Assembly (NCBI RefSeq): GCF_010894435.1
Contig: NZ_JAAIXZ010000037.1
Coordinates: forward strand, 1 to 41,216
Source: Pyxidicoccus trucidator
GTDB lineage: Bacteria > Myxococcota > Myxococcia > Myxococcales > Myxococcaceae
DNA length: 41,216 nucleotides
Reading direction: 5' to 3'
The position numbers were made by a program, and so were the translations under genes. Positions 1-7,229 of the stretch are shown here, one piece after another (within the stretch, counting starts at the first letter, position 1; every line of letters starts with the position of its first letter). The notes under the pieces were generated by a model, which was not told the DNA's origin, did no database searches, and saw only the letters and a list, made by a program, of their open reading frames with translations.

Positions 1-659
1 CGCTGGAGGGTGACACCAGCGACATCGGCGAGCCGTCCATCCTGAAGCTGATGGAGGCGGTGGACAGCTACATCCCCACCCCGGTGCGCGCCACCGACAA
101 GCCCTTCCTGATGCCGGTGGAAGACGTCTTCTCCATCGCCGGCCGTGGTACGGTGGCGACGGGTCGCGTCGAGCGCGGCATCGTCAAGGTGGGCGAGGAA
201 GTCGAAATCGTCGGCCTGCGCCCCACGCAGAAGACCGTCGTGACGGGCGTGGAGATGTTCCGCAAGCTGCTGGACCAGGGCATGGCGGGCGACAACATCG
301 GCGCGCTGGTGCGTGGCCTGAAGCGTGAGGACCTGGAGCGCGGCCAGGTGCTGGCCAAGCCGGGCAGCATCACCCCGCACACCAAGTTCAAGGCGCAGAT
401 CTACGTGCTGTCGAAGGAGGAGGGTGGCCGTCACACCCCGTTCTTCAAGGGTTACCGTCCCCAGTTCTACTTCCGCACCACGGACGTGACGGGCACGGTG
501 AAGCTGCCGGACAACGTGGAAATGGTGATGCCGGGCGACAACATCGCCATCGAGGTGGAGCTCATCACCCCGGTGGCCATGGAGAAGGAGCTGCGCTTCG
601 CTGTTCGCGAGGGCGGCCGCACCGTGGGTGCAGGCGTCGTGGCGGAAATCATCGAGTAG
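1..659 (+). CDS. tuf: Elongation factor Tu, C-terminal part (5' end outside window)
   Basis: EF-Tu delivers aminoacyl-tRNA to the ribosomal A site as a GTPase. The reading frame is open from base 3 and gives about 218 residues, roughly the last 55% of the family's ~396. What is visible is the end of the G domain (DIGEPSILKLMEAVDSYIP), then domain 2 (FLMPVEDVFSIAGRGTVATG) and domain 3 (GGRHTPFFKGYRPQFYFRT, ending in GAGVVAEIIE). The GTP-binding motifs lie upstream of the window. It precedes rpsJ, as in the str-S10 junction of many bacteria. The first in-window ATG at 51 is internal, not a start. Identification is certain from the conserved sequence. Confidence 0.97.
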   Translation, partial: LEGDTSDIGEPSILKLMEAVDSYIPTPVRATDKPFLMPVEDVFSIAGRGTVATGRVERGIVKVGEEVEIVGLRPTQKTVVTGVEMFRKLLDQGMAGDNIGALVRGLKREDLERGQVLAKPGSITPHTKFKAQIYVLSKEEGGRHTPFFKGYRPQFYFRTTDVTGTVKLPDNVEMVMPGDNIAIEVELITPVAMEKELRFAVREGGRTVGAGVVAEIIE

Positions 660-666
660 TAGGTCC

Positions 667-717
667 CTTCCGGCTCCCTGGGAACCCCATTCCGGGGCGA
701 TTTCAGGGAGCCGGAGG
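667..717 (+). terminator. Stem-loop after tuf (terminator or attenuator)
   Basis: Bases 667-680 pair with 704-717 in a 14-bp stem containing one G-U pair. The loop holds a smaller CCCC/GGGG hairpin. No U-run follows, so it is not a textbook intrinsic terminator. It may separate tuf from rpsJ or stabilise a processed 3' end. Confidence 0.5.
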
Positions 718-725
718 AAATCCAG

Positions 726-753
726 TTGCATACCCCCGGGGCGGGATGGTAAT
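726..753 (+). promoter_or_regulatory. Possible sigma-70-type promoter upstream of rpsJ
   Basis: TTGCAT at 726-731 and GGTAAT at 748-753 are separated by 16 bp, downstream of the tuf hairpin and about 105 bp before rpsJ. The -10 matches TATAAT at 4 of 6 positions. This is a weak match by eye and could be chance. Confidence 0.25.
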
Positions 754-859
754 CACCGCGCCCCTTCGTTCCGAAGAAACGGCTCTGTGAAATCCAGGGG
801 ACGTAAGTCGTAACGCCGCCCGAGGCACAGGCAGGGCTCGTTCTAAGAGGTTCTTGCGA

Positions 860-1168
860 ATGGCGACACAGAAGATCCGCATCCGGTTGAAGGCGTACGA
901 CTCGAAGCTCCTGGATCAGAGTGCCGGGGAGATCGTCGAGACTGCCAAGCGCACGGGCGCGAAGGTGGCCGGCCCGATTCCCCTGCCGACGCGCATCAAC
1001 AAGTTCACGGTGCTGCGGTCCCCGCACGTGGACAAGAAGAGCCGCGAGCAGTTCGAGATCCGCACGCACAAGCGCCTGCTCGACATCCTCGAGCCCACGC
1101 AGCAGACGCTGGATGCGCTCATGAAGCTGGATCTGTCGGCTGGTGTTGACGTCGAGATCAAGTCCTAG
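860..1168 (+). CDS. rpsJ: 30S ribosomal protein S10
   Basis: S10 is a small-subunit head protein and, as NusE, a partner of NusB in antitermination. The product is 102 residues, the usual length. It begins MATQKIRIRLKAYDSKLLDQ and has the conserved loop segment (PLPTRINKFTVLRSPHVDKKSREQ, residues about 43-66). The ATG at 860 follows an AAGAGG ribosome-binding site at 845-850. An in-frame TTG at 854 is a less likely start. It is followed after 53 bp by rplD rather than rplC, which is unusual for this operon. Confidence 0.97.
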   Translation: MATQKIRIRLKAYDSKLLDQSAGEIVETAKRTGAKVAGPIPLPTRINKFTVLRSPHVDKKSREQFEIRTHKRLLDILEPTQQTLDALMKLDLSAGVDVEIKS

Positions 1169-1181
1169 GAAGCGGGTGGGC

Positions 1182-1203
1182 GTCCGAGTGGTTTCACTCC
1201 GAC
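1182..1203 (+). other. Short hairpin in the rpsJ-rplD spacer, where rplC is expected
   Basis: GTCCGAGTG (1182-1190) pairs with CACTCCGAC (1195-1203) across a GTTT loop, with one C-C mismatch. No trace of L3 coding sequence is visible in the 53-bp spacer. A good ribosome-binding site (GAGGAAAG, about 1209-1216) precedes rplD. Confidence 0.45.
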
Positions 1204-1221
1204 CCCCGCGAGGAAAGTGCC

Positions 1222-1845
1222 ATGGCGAAGTTTGACGTTGTCGACCTGGATTTGAAGAAGGTGTCGGAGATCGAGCTCTCCGACGACGTGTTCGGCGCGG
1301 AGCCGAACACCCACCTCTTTTACGAGGTGGCGAAGATGCAGCAGATCAACCGGCGTCGCGGCACGGTCGGGGTGAAGAACACCTCGCTGGTCAGCGGCGG
1401 CGGCAAGAAGCCCTGGAAGCAGAAGGGCACCGGTCGCGCCCGCCAGGGCTCCATCCGCGCTTCCCACTGGGTGGGCGGCGGCAAGGCGATGGCTCCCAAG
1501 TCGCGCGACTACTTCTACCGCCCGCCCCGCAAGGTGCGCCGCGGCGCCCTGAAGTCCGCGCTGTCCCTCCGGGCCCGCGAGAAGACCCTCATCATCCTGA
1601 GCGGCTTCTCCCTGGACGCGCCGAAGAGCAAGCAGGCCTTCGAGGTCCTCACCAAGCGCCTGAAGCTGAAGAACGCGCTGGTGATTGACGACAAGGGCAA
1701 CACCAACCTGCACCGCAGCGTGCGCAACCTGGCGAAGTTCGACGTGCTGCCTCCCGAGGGGCTCAACCTCGAGGCCGTCCTGCGGCACTCGCACATCGTC
1801 CTCACCTCCGCGGCCGCGAAGACCCTCGAGGGGGCGCTGTCATGA
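1222..1845 (+). CDS. rplD: 50S ribosomal protein L4
   Basis: L4 is a 23S rRNA-binding assembly protein lining the peptide exit tunnel. The 207-residue product has the typical tunnel-loop segment (GGGKKPWKQKGTGRARQGS, about residues 54-72) and the family's Rossmann-like C-terminal domain. Length is normal. The ATG at 1222 follows a strong purine-rich site. In E. coli, L4 represses the S10 operon; no clear equivalent of that leader was recognised here. Its stop overlaps the start of rplW (ATGA), which suggests translational coupling. Confidence 0.97.
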   Translation: MAKFDVVDLDLKKVSEIELSDDVFGAEPNTHLFYEVAKMQQINRRRGTVGVKNTSLVSGGGKKPWKQKGTGRARQGSIRASHWVGGGKAMAPKSRDYFYRPPRKVRRGALKSALSLRAREKTLIILSGFSLDAPKSKQAFEVLTKRLKLKNALVIDDKGNTNLHRSVRNLAKFDVLPPEGLNLEAVLRHSHIVLTSAAAKTLEGALS

Positions 1846-2135
1846 ATCTCACCGACGTCATCAAGGGCCCGCTCATCACCGAGAAGCTGGACAAGGCCCG
1901 CGAGAAGTTCCGCCAGTACTCGTTCATCGTCGACCGCAAGGCCACCAAGCACGACGTGGCCCGCGCGGTGGAGACGCTCTTCAAGGTCACCGTCGAGGGC
2001 GTTCGTACGAACGTCGTCCGCGGCAAGATCAAGCGGGTTGGCAAGAGCATCGGCAAGCGGCCCAACTTCAAGAAGGCCGTCGTCACCCTGAAGCAGGGCG
2101 ATTCGATTGAGCTCTTCGAGGGAGGGGCGGCCTGA
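1842..2135 (+). CDS. rplW: 50S ribosomal protein L23
   Basis: L23 sits at the peptide exit and is the docking site for trigger factor and SRP. The product is 97 residues, family-typical. It begins MNLTDVIKGPLITEKLDKAR and contains YSFIVDRKATKHDVARAVE and the RGKIKRVGKSIGKRPNFKKA rRNA-binding loop. It overlaps rplD by 4 bp and is followed by rplB after 36 bp. Confidence 0.97.
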   Translation: MNLTDVIKGPLITEKLDKAREKFRQYSFIVDRKATKHDVARAVETLFKVTVEGVRTNVVRGKIKRVGKSIGKRPNFKKAVVTLKQGDSIELFEGGAA

Positions 2136-2171
2136 CGCTACGGCGTCGAGCCTGCCTGCGAGGAAAACACC

Positions 2172-3017
2172 ATGGGCATCAAGAAGTACAAGCCGACTAG
2201 CGCCGCCCGCCGTCACATGACGGTGTCCGACTTCGCGGACATCACCAAGGACTCGCCCGAGAAGGCCCTCACCGAGCCTCTCAAGCGGTCCGGTGGCCGC
2301 AACGTCCACGGGCACATCACCCGGCGTCACCAGGGTGGCGGTCACAAGCGCCGCTACCGCGTCATCGACTTCAAGCGTCGCGACAAGGACGGCGTGCCGG
2401 CCAGGGTCGCCGCGGTGGAGTACGACCCGAACCGCACCGCCAACATCGCGCTGCTGCACTACGCCGACGGCGAGAAGCGCTACATCCTCGCTCCCGTGGG
2501 CCTGAGCGTGGGTGACACCCTGTTCGCCGGCGAGACGGCGGACATCCGTCCGGGCAACAGCCTGCCGCTGCAGAACATCCCGGTGGGTACCGTCATCCAC
2601 AACGTGGAGCTGAAGCCGGGCCGTGGCGCCCAGGTCATCCGCTCCGCCGGAACCTCGGGGCAGCTGATGGCGAAGGAGGGCCGCTACGCGCAGGTGCGTA
2701 TGCCTTCCGGCACCGTCCGCATGGTCCTCATCGAGTGCCGCGCCACCGTTGGCCAGGTGGGCAACATCGAGCACGAGATCATCCGCATCGGCAAGGCGGG
2801 TAAGAGCCGCTGGCTGGGCATTCGTCCCACCGTCCGTGGTCTGGCGATGAACCCGGTCGACCACCCGCACGGCGGTGGCGAAGGCAAGTCCGGTCAGGGT
2901 AATCCGCATCCGGTGTCGCCGTGGGGCAAGAAGACCAAGGGCCTCACCACGCGCACCAACAAGCGCACTGACAAGTTCATCGTGAGCGGCCGCCGCCAGG
3001 GCGCGCGCAGCCAGTAA
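2172..3017 (+). CDS. rplB: 50S ribosomal protein L2
   Basis: L2 is a 23S rRNA-binding protein needed for subunit association and for peptidyl-transferase centre assembly. The 281 residues start MGIKKYKPTSAARRHMTVSD and end GRRQGARSQ. The RHQGGGHKRRYRVIDFKR block and the NPVDHPHGGGEGK loop, containing the histidine close to the catalytic centre, are intact. It is slightly longer than E. coli L2 (273). It is embedded in the S10 operon with 14 bp before rpsS. Confidence 0.98.
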   Translation: MGIKKYKPTSAARRHMTVSDFADITKDSPEKALTEPLKRSGGRNVHGHITRRHQGGGHKRRYRVIDFKRRDKDGVPARVAAVEYDPNRTANIALLHYADGEKRYILAPVGLSVGDTLFAGETADIRPGNSLPLQNIPVGTVIHNVELKPGRGAQVIRSAGTSGQLMAKEGRYAQVRMPSGTVRMVLIECRATVGQVGNIEHEIIRIGKAGKSRWLGIRPTVRGLAMNPVDHPHGGGEGKSGQGNPHPVSPWGKKTKGLTTRTNKRTDKFIVSGRRQGARSQ

Positions 3018-3031
3018 GAGGATCGCAAGTC

Positions 3032-3319
3032 ATGGCTCGTTCGATCAAGAAGGGTCCGTTCGTCGATGATTTCCTCGTGAAGAAGATCGAGGACATGATC
3101 AAGACGAACAAGAAGACGGTCGTGAAGACGTGGTCGCGGCGCTCCACCATTCTTCCGGAGTTCGTCGGTCACACCTTCGCGGTGCACAACGGGAAGAAGT
3201 TCATCCCGGTGTTCGTCACGGAGAACATGGTGGGCCACAAGCTCGGCGAGTTCGCCCCGACGCGTACGTTCGGCGGTCACTCGGCGGAGAAGAAGGTCGC
3301 CAAGGCCCCGGGCAAGTAG
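3032..3319 (+). CDS. rpsS: 30S ribosomal protein S19
   Basis: S19 is a head protein near the A-site finger that binds together with S13. The 95 residues begin MARSIKKGPFVDDFLVKKI and contain TWSRRSTILPEFVGHTFAVH and GHKLGEFAPTRTFGGHSAEKK, the family's diagnostic segments. Length is normal. The start ATG follows GAGGATCG. It lies between rplB and rplV in canonical order. Confidence 0.97.
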   Translation: MARSIKKGPFVDDFLVKKIEDMIKTNKKTVVKTWSRRSTILPEFVGHTFAVHNGKKFIPVFVTENMVGHKLGEFAPTRTFGGHSAEKKVAKAPGK

Positions 3320-3354
3320 CCTGGTGCATTGCCTGAGAGCCTGAGGAGAAGACC

Positions 3355-3702
3355 ATGGAGTCGACTGCACATCTGCGTTTCCTGCGCATGAGCCCCCGCA
3401 AGATTTCCACCGTTGCGGCGCTCATCCGGGGCAAGCCTGTCGAGGCGGCCCTCAACATCCTGAAGTTCACCAAGCGCGCCGCGGCCAAGCCGGTGGAGAC
3501 GCTCATCAAGAGCGCCGTGGCCAACGCGACGGACAAGTCCAAGGGGCAGGTCGACGTGGATACCCTCTACGTCAAGACCATCTCCGTGGATCAGGGTCCC
3601 ACCCAGCGCCGCTTCATGCCGCGCGCCATGGGCCGGGCGACCCCCATCAAGAAGAAGACCGCCCATATCCATCTGGTGCTGGCCGAGGCCAAGAAGAAGT
3701 AG
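3355..3702 (+). CDS. rplV: 50S ribosomal protein L22
   Basis: L22 lines the exit tunnel with its beta-hairpin and contacts all 23S domains. The product is 115 residues, beginning MESTAHLRFLRMSPRKISTV. The C-terminal hairpin (GPTQRRFMPRAMGRATPIKK, about residues 82-101) is the loop in which macrolide-resistance mutations occur in other bacteria, and it looks ordinary here. The ATG follows GAGGAGA. It lies between rpsS and rpsC. Confidence 0.97.
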   Translation: MESTAHLRFLRMSPRKISTVAALIRGKPVEAALNILKFTKRAAAKPVETLIKSAVANATDKSKGQVDVDTLYVKTISVDQGPTQRRFMPRAMGRATPIKKKTAHIHLVLAEAKKK

Positions 3703-3743
3703 GACCCGTCGGGCCCCGCCCGGAACGTTCAAGGAGATTCACG

Positions 3744-4406
3744 TTGGGACAGAAAGTTCATCCGATCGGGTTCCGGCTTGGCGTCATCAAGACCTGGGAC
3801 TCCAAGTGGTTCGAGCACAAGAACTACGCGCAGTGGCTCCATGAGGACATCCGCATCCGCGAGTTCGTGAAGAAGTCGCTGAACCACGCGGGCGTGTCCA
3901 AGGTGGAGATCGAGCGCGCGGCGAACAAGGTGAAGGTCAACGTCCACACCGCGCGGCCGGGCATCGTCATCGGCAAGCGTGGCGCGGGCATCGAGACGGT
4001 GAAGAAGGACCTGCAGCAGTTCACCAAGAACGAGGTCTTCCTCAACATCGTCGAGGTCCGCAAGGCCGAGACTGACGCCCAGCTCGTGGCGGAGAACATC
4101 GCCACGCAGCTCGAGCGCCGCATCGCCTTCCGCCGCGCCATGAAGAAGGCCCTGCAGACGGCGATGAAGTTCGGCGCCAAGGGCATTCGCGTGGCCTGCT
4201 CGGGCCGTCTCGGTGGCGCGGAGATGGCGCGCTACGAGTGGTACCGCGAGGGTCGCGTGCCCCTGCACACCCTGCGTGCGGACATCGACTACGGCTTCGC
4301 CGAGGCCAAGACGACCTACGGCAAGATTGGTTGCAAGGTCTGGGTCTGCAAGGGCGAGGTCCTCCCGGGCAAGGGCGGCCAGGCCCCGATGCCCTCCAAC
4401 CGGTAA
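3744..4406 (+). CDS. rpsC: 30S ribosomal protein S3
   Basis: S3 forms part of the mRNA entry channel and helicase. The 220 residues contain the type-2 KH domain (GIVIGKRGAGIETVKKDLQ, about residues 73-91) and the C-terminal domain (RYEWYREGRVPLHTLRADI). The start is TTG at 3744 (reads MGQKVHPIGFRLGVIK), supported by AAGGAG at 3731-3736 and by exact agreement with the S3 N-terminus. No ATG nearby fits. It is followed by rplP after 66 bp. Confidence 0.97.
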   Translation: MGQKVHPIGFRLGVIKTWDSKWFEHKNYAQWLHEDIRIREFVKKSLNHAGVSKVEIERAANKVKVNVHTARPGIVIGKRGAGIETVKKDLQQFTKNEVFLNIVEVRKAETDAQLVAENIATQLERRIAFRRAMKKALQTAMKFGAKGIRVACSGRLGGAEMARYEWYREGRVPLHTLRADIDYGFAEAKTTYGKIGCKVWVCKGEVLPGKGGQAPMPSNR

Positions 4407-4472
4407 TCTTCCCACCCGCGCCGGACGTGCCCGTGAGGGTCGTCCGGGGCAGGGCGGCCAAGGACAGCGACG

Positions 4473-4892
4473 ATGCTTCAGCCTGCTCGTACCAAGTACC
4501 GCAAGATGCACAAGGGCCGCACCCCGGGCGCCGCTCACCGTGGCAGCGACATGACGTACGGTGAGTACGGCCTGGTCAGCCTCCAGCCGGGGTGGATCAC
4601 CTCCCGGCAGATCGAGGCGGCTCGTATCGCGATGACGCGCCACGTGAAGCGTGGCGGCAAGATCTGGATTCGTATCTTCCCGGACAAGCCCATCACCAAG
4701 AAGCCCGCCGAGACTCGAATGGGTACCGGTAAGGGCGGCGTGGAGTACTACGTCGCGGTGGTGAAGCCCGGCCGTATCCTCTACGAGATGGAGGGTATGA
4801 CGCGCGAAGTGGCCACCGGGGCGCTGAAGCTGGCGCAGGCGAAGCTGCCCGTGCTCACGAAGATCGTGACGCGCGCGGACCTGAGCCTCTAG
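4473..4892 (+). CDS. rplP: 50S ribosomal protein L16
   Basis: L16 organises the A-site tRNA region of the large subunit. The 139 residues begin MLQPARTKYRKMHKGRTPGA and include RQIEAARIAMTRHVKRGGKIWIR and RMGTGKGGVEYYVAVVKPGR, the conserved core. Length is normal for bacterial L16 (about 136-140). It lies between rpsC and rpmC in canonical order. Confidence 0.97.
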   Translation: MLQPARTKYRKMHKGRTPGAAHRGSDMTYGEYGLVSLQPGWITSRQIEAARIAMTRHVKRGGKIWIRIFPDKPITKKPAETRMGTGKGGVEYYVAVVKPGRILYEMEGMTREVATGALKLAQAKLPVLTKIVTRADLSL

Positions 4893-4949
4893 GCATACAG
4901 CGGCGGGGGTCGGCCTCTGGTCGGCTCCCGCGCGCATGTGGAGACTGCA

Positions 4950-5156
4950 ATGGCGACTGCGAAGGAACTGAAGGAACTGTCCGCGGAGGACCTGCAGCGG
5001 CGCGCGACTGAGCTGCGCGACACGCTGTTCCAGGACCAGCTGAAGCGGCGTACGGGCTCGCTGGACAGCCCGGCCGAGCGCACCCAGCACCGCCGCGACC
5101 TGGCTCGCGTGCTGACCGTCATGACCCAGAAGGTCAAGGCGGCCAAGCAGGGCTGA
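4950..5156 (+). CDS. rpmC: 50S ribosomal protein L29
   Basis: L29 is a small helical protein next to L23 at the exit site. I place the start at ATG 4950 (MATAKELKELSAEDLQRRATE), 6 bases after GGAG at 4940-4943. An in-frame GTG at 4938 would add four residues and is less likely. The product is 68 residues, normal length, predicted as two helices. rpsQ follows after a 93-bp spacer that contains two hairpins. Confidence 0.94.
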   Translation: MATAKELKELSAEDLQRRATELRDTLFQDQLKRRTGSLDSPAERTQHRRDLARVLTVMTQKVKAAKQG

Positions 5157-5172
5157 GAAGTCAAACCTCCAA

Positions 5173-5223
5173 GCGCGCTCGTGTGGTAGTGAGCGCGCGC
5201 GGCCATCCGGGGCCAACCCCCGG
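5173..5223 (+). other. Two hairpins in the rpmC-rpsQ spacer
   Basis: GCGCGCTC (5173-5180) pairs perfectly with GAGCGCGC (5191-5198). CCGGGG (5207-5212) pairs with CCCCGG (5218-5223). Neither is followed by a U-run. They may affect mRNA processing or coupling; the function is unknown. Confidence 0.45.
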
Positions 5224-5249
5224 GTGCATGAGAGACAGTGAGACCGAAG

Positions 5250-5564
5250 ATGGCTGAAGCGACCGAGACGCCCACTCCCGAGACCTCCACCCGCGGCCGT
5301 CCCAAGACGCGCGTGGGGATTGTCACCTCCAACAAGATGCAGAAGACGGTCGTGGTCACCGTCCAGCGCCGTGCTCCCCACCCGAAGTACGGGAAGATCA
5401 TGAGCCTGCGCGAGAAGTACAAGGCGCACGTCGAGGACCACGACTATCCGAAGAAGATCACCATCAACGAGGGTGATCGGGTCCGGATCGCCGAGACCAA
5501 GCCCGCCTCGAAGGACAAGCGGTGGCGGGTGGTCGAGGTGCTGGAGAAGAGCAAGAACGTCTAG
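5250..5564 (+). CDS. rpsQ: 30S ribosomal protein S17, N-terminally extended
   Basis: S17 is a primary 16S rRNA-binding protein of OB-fold type. The core runs from RVGIVTSNKMQKTVVVTVQR through HPKYGKI and NEGDRVRIAETKPASKDKRW to the C-terminus. With ATG 5250 as start the product is 104 residues, about 20 more than E. coli S17. The excess is an N-terminal Thr/Pro/Glu-rich tail (MAEATETPTPETSTRGRPKT). An in-frame GTG at 5238 would add four more residues. The tail's role is unknown. Confidence 0.95.
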   Translation: MAEATETPTPETSTRGRPKTRVGIVTSNKMQKTVVVTVQRRAPHPKYGKIMSLREKYKAHVEDHDYPKKITINEGDRVRIAETKPASKDKRWRVVEVLEKSKNV

Positions 5565-5630
5565 CACGCACGCCTCTCCGCGCGGCCGTGAGGCGGCGCG
5601 GGGCGGTCCCCGGCGACAGGAGATTCCCAG

Positions 5631-5999
5631 ATGATTCAGATGACGAGCGTGCTCGACGTTGCCGACAACTCGGGCGCGAAGAAGGTGTTCTGCATCAAGG
5701 TGCTCGGCGGTTCGAAGCGCAAGTACGCGTCCATCGGCGACGTCATCGTCGTGTCGATTCGCGAGGCGCTGCCCAACTCGAAGGTGAAGAAGGGTGACGT
5801 GGCCAAGGCCGTCATCGTCCGCACCAAGCGCGAGGTGGGTCGTCCCGACGGCAGCTACATCAAGTTCGACGGCAACTCCGCGGTCCTCATCAACAAGGAC
5901 ATGGAGCCCATTGGTACGCGCATCTTCGGGCCGGTGGCCCGTGAGCTCCGCGCCCGCAAGTTCATGAAGATCATCTCGCTGGCGCCCGAAGTCCTCTAG
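5631..5999 (+). CDS. rplN: 50S ribosomal protein L14
   Basis: L14 contacts h14 of 16S rRNA in an intersubunit bridge and is the binding site of the silencing factor RsfS. The 122 residues start MIQMTSVLDVADNSGAKKVF and contain the conserved GDVIVVSIREA and RPDGSYIKFDGNSAVLI blocks. Length is exactly family-typical. The ATG follows AGGAGAT. It lies between rpsQ and rplX. Confidence 0.97.
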   Translation: MIQMTSVLDVADNSGAKKVFCIKVLGGSKRKYASIGDVIVVSIREALPNSKVKKGDVAKAVIVRTKREVGRPDGSYIKFDGNSAVLINKDMEPIGTRIFGPVARELRARKFMKIISLAPEVL

Positions 6000-6041
6000 A
6001 GGACCGCAGGCCGGACGGCGAGCAGCCAGGGAGAGGTAGCC

Positions 6042-6377
6042 ATGCAGAAGCTGAAGGTAGGAGACACGGTCCAGGTCATGGCCGGGGCCGAGGCCTCCGA
6101 GAAGAACCCGGCGACCAAGCGCGGCAAGATCCTGAAGATCGATCGCGAGGCAGAACGCGTGACGGTCGAAGGACTGCGCCTGGTGAAGCGGCACATGAAG
6201 AAGACGCCGCAGAGCCCGGAAGGTGGCATTGTCGAGAAGCCCGGCACCATCGCCCTGGCCAATGTCCAGGTGGTGTGCGCCAAGTGCGACAAGCCGACGC
6301 GAGTCGGCTTCCGTACCGAGGGTGAGGAAGGGAAGAAGAAGCGGTTCTGCAAGAACTGCGACGCCCTCATTGACTAG
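6042..6377 (+). CDS. rplX: 50S ribosomal protein L24 with two CxxC pairs
   Basis: L24 initiates large-subunit assembly. The 111 residues begin MQKLKVGDTVQVMAGAE with a KOW motif (GDTVQVMAG...KRGKILKI). The C-terminal part carries Cys79-x2-Cys82 and Cys103-x2-Cys106 around KPTRVGF, so a zinc ribbon is likely (inference). E. coli L24 is of similar length but lacks these pairs. The 180-bp spacer to rplE is one of the longest in the cluster and is highly structured. Confidence 0.96.
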   Translation: MQKLKVGDTVQVMAGAEASEKNPATKRGKILKIDREAERVTVEGLRLVKRHMKKTPQSPEGGIVEKPGTIALANVQVVCAKCDKPTRVGFRTEGEEGKKKRFCKNCDALID

Positions 6378-6392
6378 GTGACCGCCTTGGTG

Positions 6393-6477
6393 CATGTATG
6401 CGCGCCCTTCGCCCTCCCGGGTGGGAGGGAAGGTGGGCGTGCAGGCATGGAGGGCCCGTGGAGCATTCGGGGCCCTC
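6393..6477 (+). promoter_or_regulatory. Tandem extended hairpins in the rplX-rplE spacer
   Basis: Bases 6393-6407 pair with 6435-6449 (15 positions, two G-U pairs, one A-G mismatch). After an internal loop, 6412-6418 (CCCTCCC) pairs with 6423-6429 around a GGGT tetraloop. Immediately downstream GAGGGCCC (6450-6457) pairs perfectly with GGGCCCTC (6470-6477). In E. coli the S8 repressor site of the spc operon lies at this same gene junction. Equivalence is an inference from position; the S8-binding core was not recognised. Confidence 0.5.
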
Positions 6478-6557
6478 GCGGTGTTTCCAGGTTCCATACG
6501 AAGGACTGATCGGGCGCGCTGGGTCCACGACGGCGCTCCGAAGCAGAGGACAGGACG

Positions 6558-7211
6558 ATGGCTGACGAGAAGAAGCCCGAGCAGAAGGAAAAGAAGGTCA
6601 AGCGGGGCAAGAAGGAAGAGGCCAAGAAGGTTGGCTTCGCGGCGAACATCGAGGAAGGCCTCGAGTCCAAGCCGGCCCGCATGAAGGTCCGCTTCTTCAA
6701 GGAGGGCGTGCCCGCTCTCATGAAGGAGCTGAACCTGAAGAACCCGATGCAGGTGCCCCGGCTGGAGAAGATCGTCGTCAACATGGGTCTGGGCGAGGCG
6801 CTCGCCAACAACAAGATCCTGGAGTCGGCGGTGGACCAGCTCGCGGCGATCACCGGCCAGAAGCCGATCGTCACGCGCGCCCGCAAGTCCATCGCGAACT
6901 TCAAGCTGCGCCAGGGCCAGGCCATCGGCACCGCCGTCACCCTGCGTGGCGCGCGCATGTACGAGTTCATGGACCGCCTCATCACCGTGGCGCTCCCGCG
7001 CGTGCGTGACTTCAAGGGCGTGTCCCCCAAGGCTTTCGACGGGAAGGGCAACTACACGCTCGGTGTCCGCGAGCAGATCATCTTCCCTGAGATCAACTAC
7101 GACCAGATCGAGAAGGTGAAGGGGCTCAACATCAGCTTCGTCACCACGGCCAAGAACGATGAGCAGGGGCTGGCGCTGATGCGTCACTTCGGCATGCCGT
7201 TCCGCCAGTAG
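6558..7211 (+). CDS. rplE: 50S ribosomal protein L5 with Lys-rich N-terminal extension
   Basis: L5 binds 5S rRNA and bridges to the P-site tRNA. The conserved core begins near residue 43 and includes NPMQVPRLEKIVVNMGLGEA, GQKPIVTRARKSIANFKLR and the C-terminal block with FPEINYDQIEKVKGLNI. The product is 217 residues against about 179-187 usually. The extra ~38 residues at the N-terminus are Lys/Glu-rich (MADEKKPEQKEKKVKRGKKE). The start at 6558 is supported by the GAGGA site at 6546-6550. The internal Met42 (ATG 6681) has no Shine-Dalgarno sequence, so the extension is probably real. Confidence 0.95.
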   Translation: MADEKKPEQKEKKVKRGKKEEAKKVGFAANIEEGLESKPARMKVRFFKEGVPALMKELNLKNPMQVPRLEKIVVNMGLGEALANNKILESAVDQLAAITGQKPIVTRARKSIANFKLRQGQAIGTAVTLRGARMYEFMDRLITVALPRVRDFKGVSPKAFDGKGNYTLGVREQIIFPEINYDQIEKVKGLNISFVTTAKNDEQGLALMRHFGMPFRQ

Positions 7212-7229
7212 CCAAGGACACCCAGAAAC

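Noticed and set aside
6391..6477. Direct identification of the rplX-rplE hairpins as an S8-binding site
   Set aside because: Position fits, but the known S8 core sequence from 16S helix 21 was not recognised, so it is reported only as a candidate regulatory structure.
3729..7187. Open frame of 1152 codons on the - strand opposite ribosomal genes
   Set aside because: It is antisense to clearly identified ribosomal-protein genes, His/Leu/Arg-rich without any domain, and typical of GC-rich codon bias on the opposite strand.
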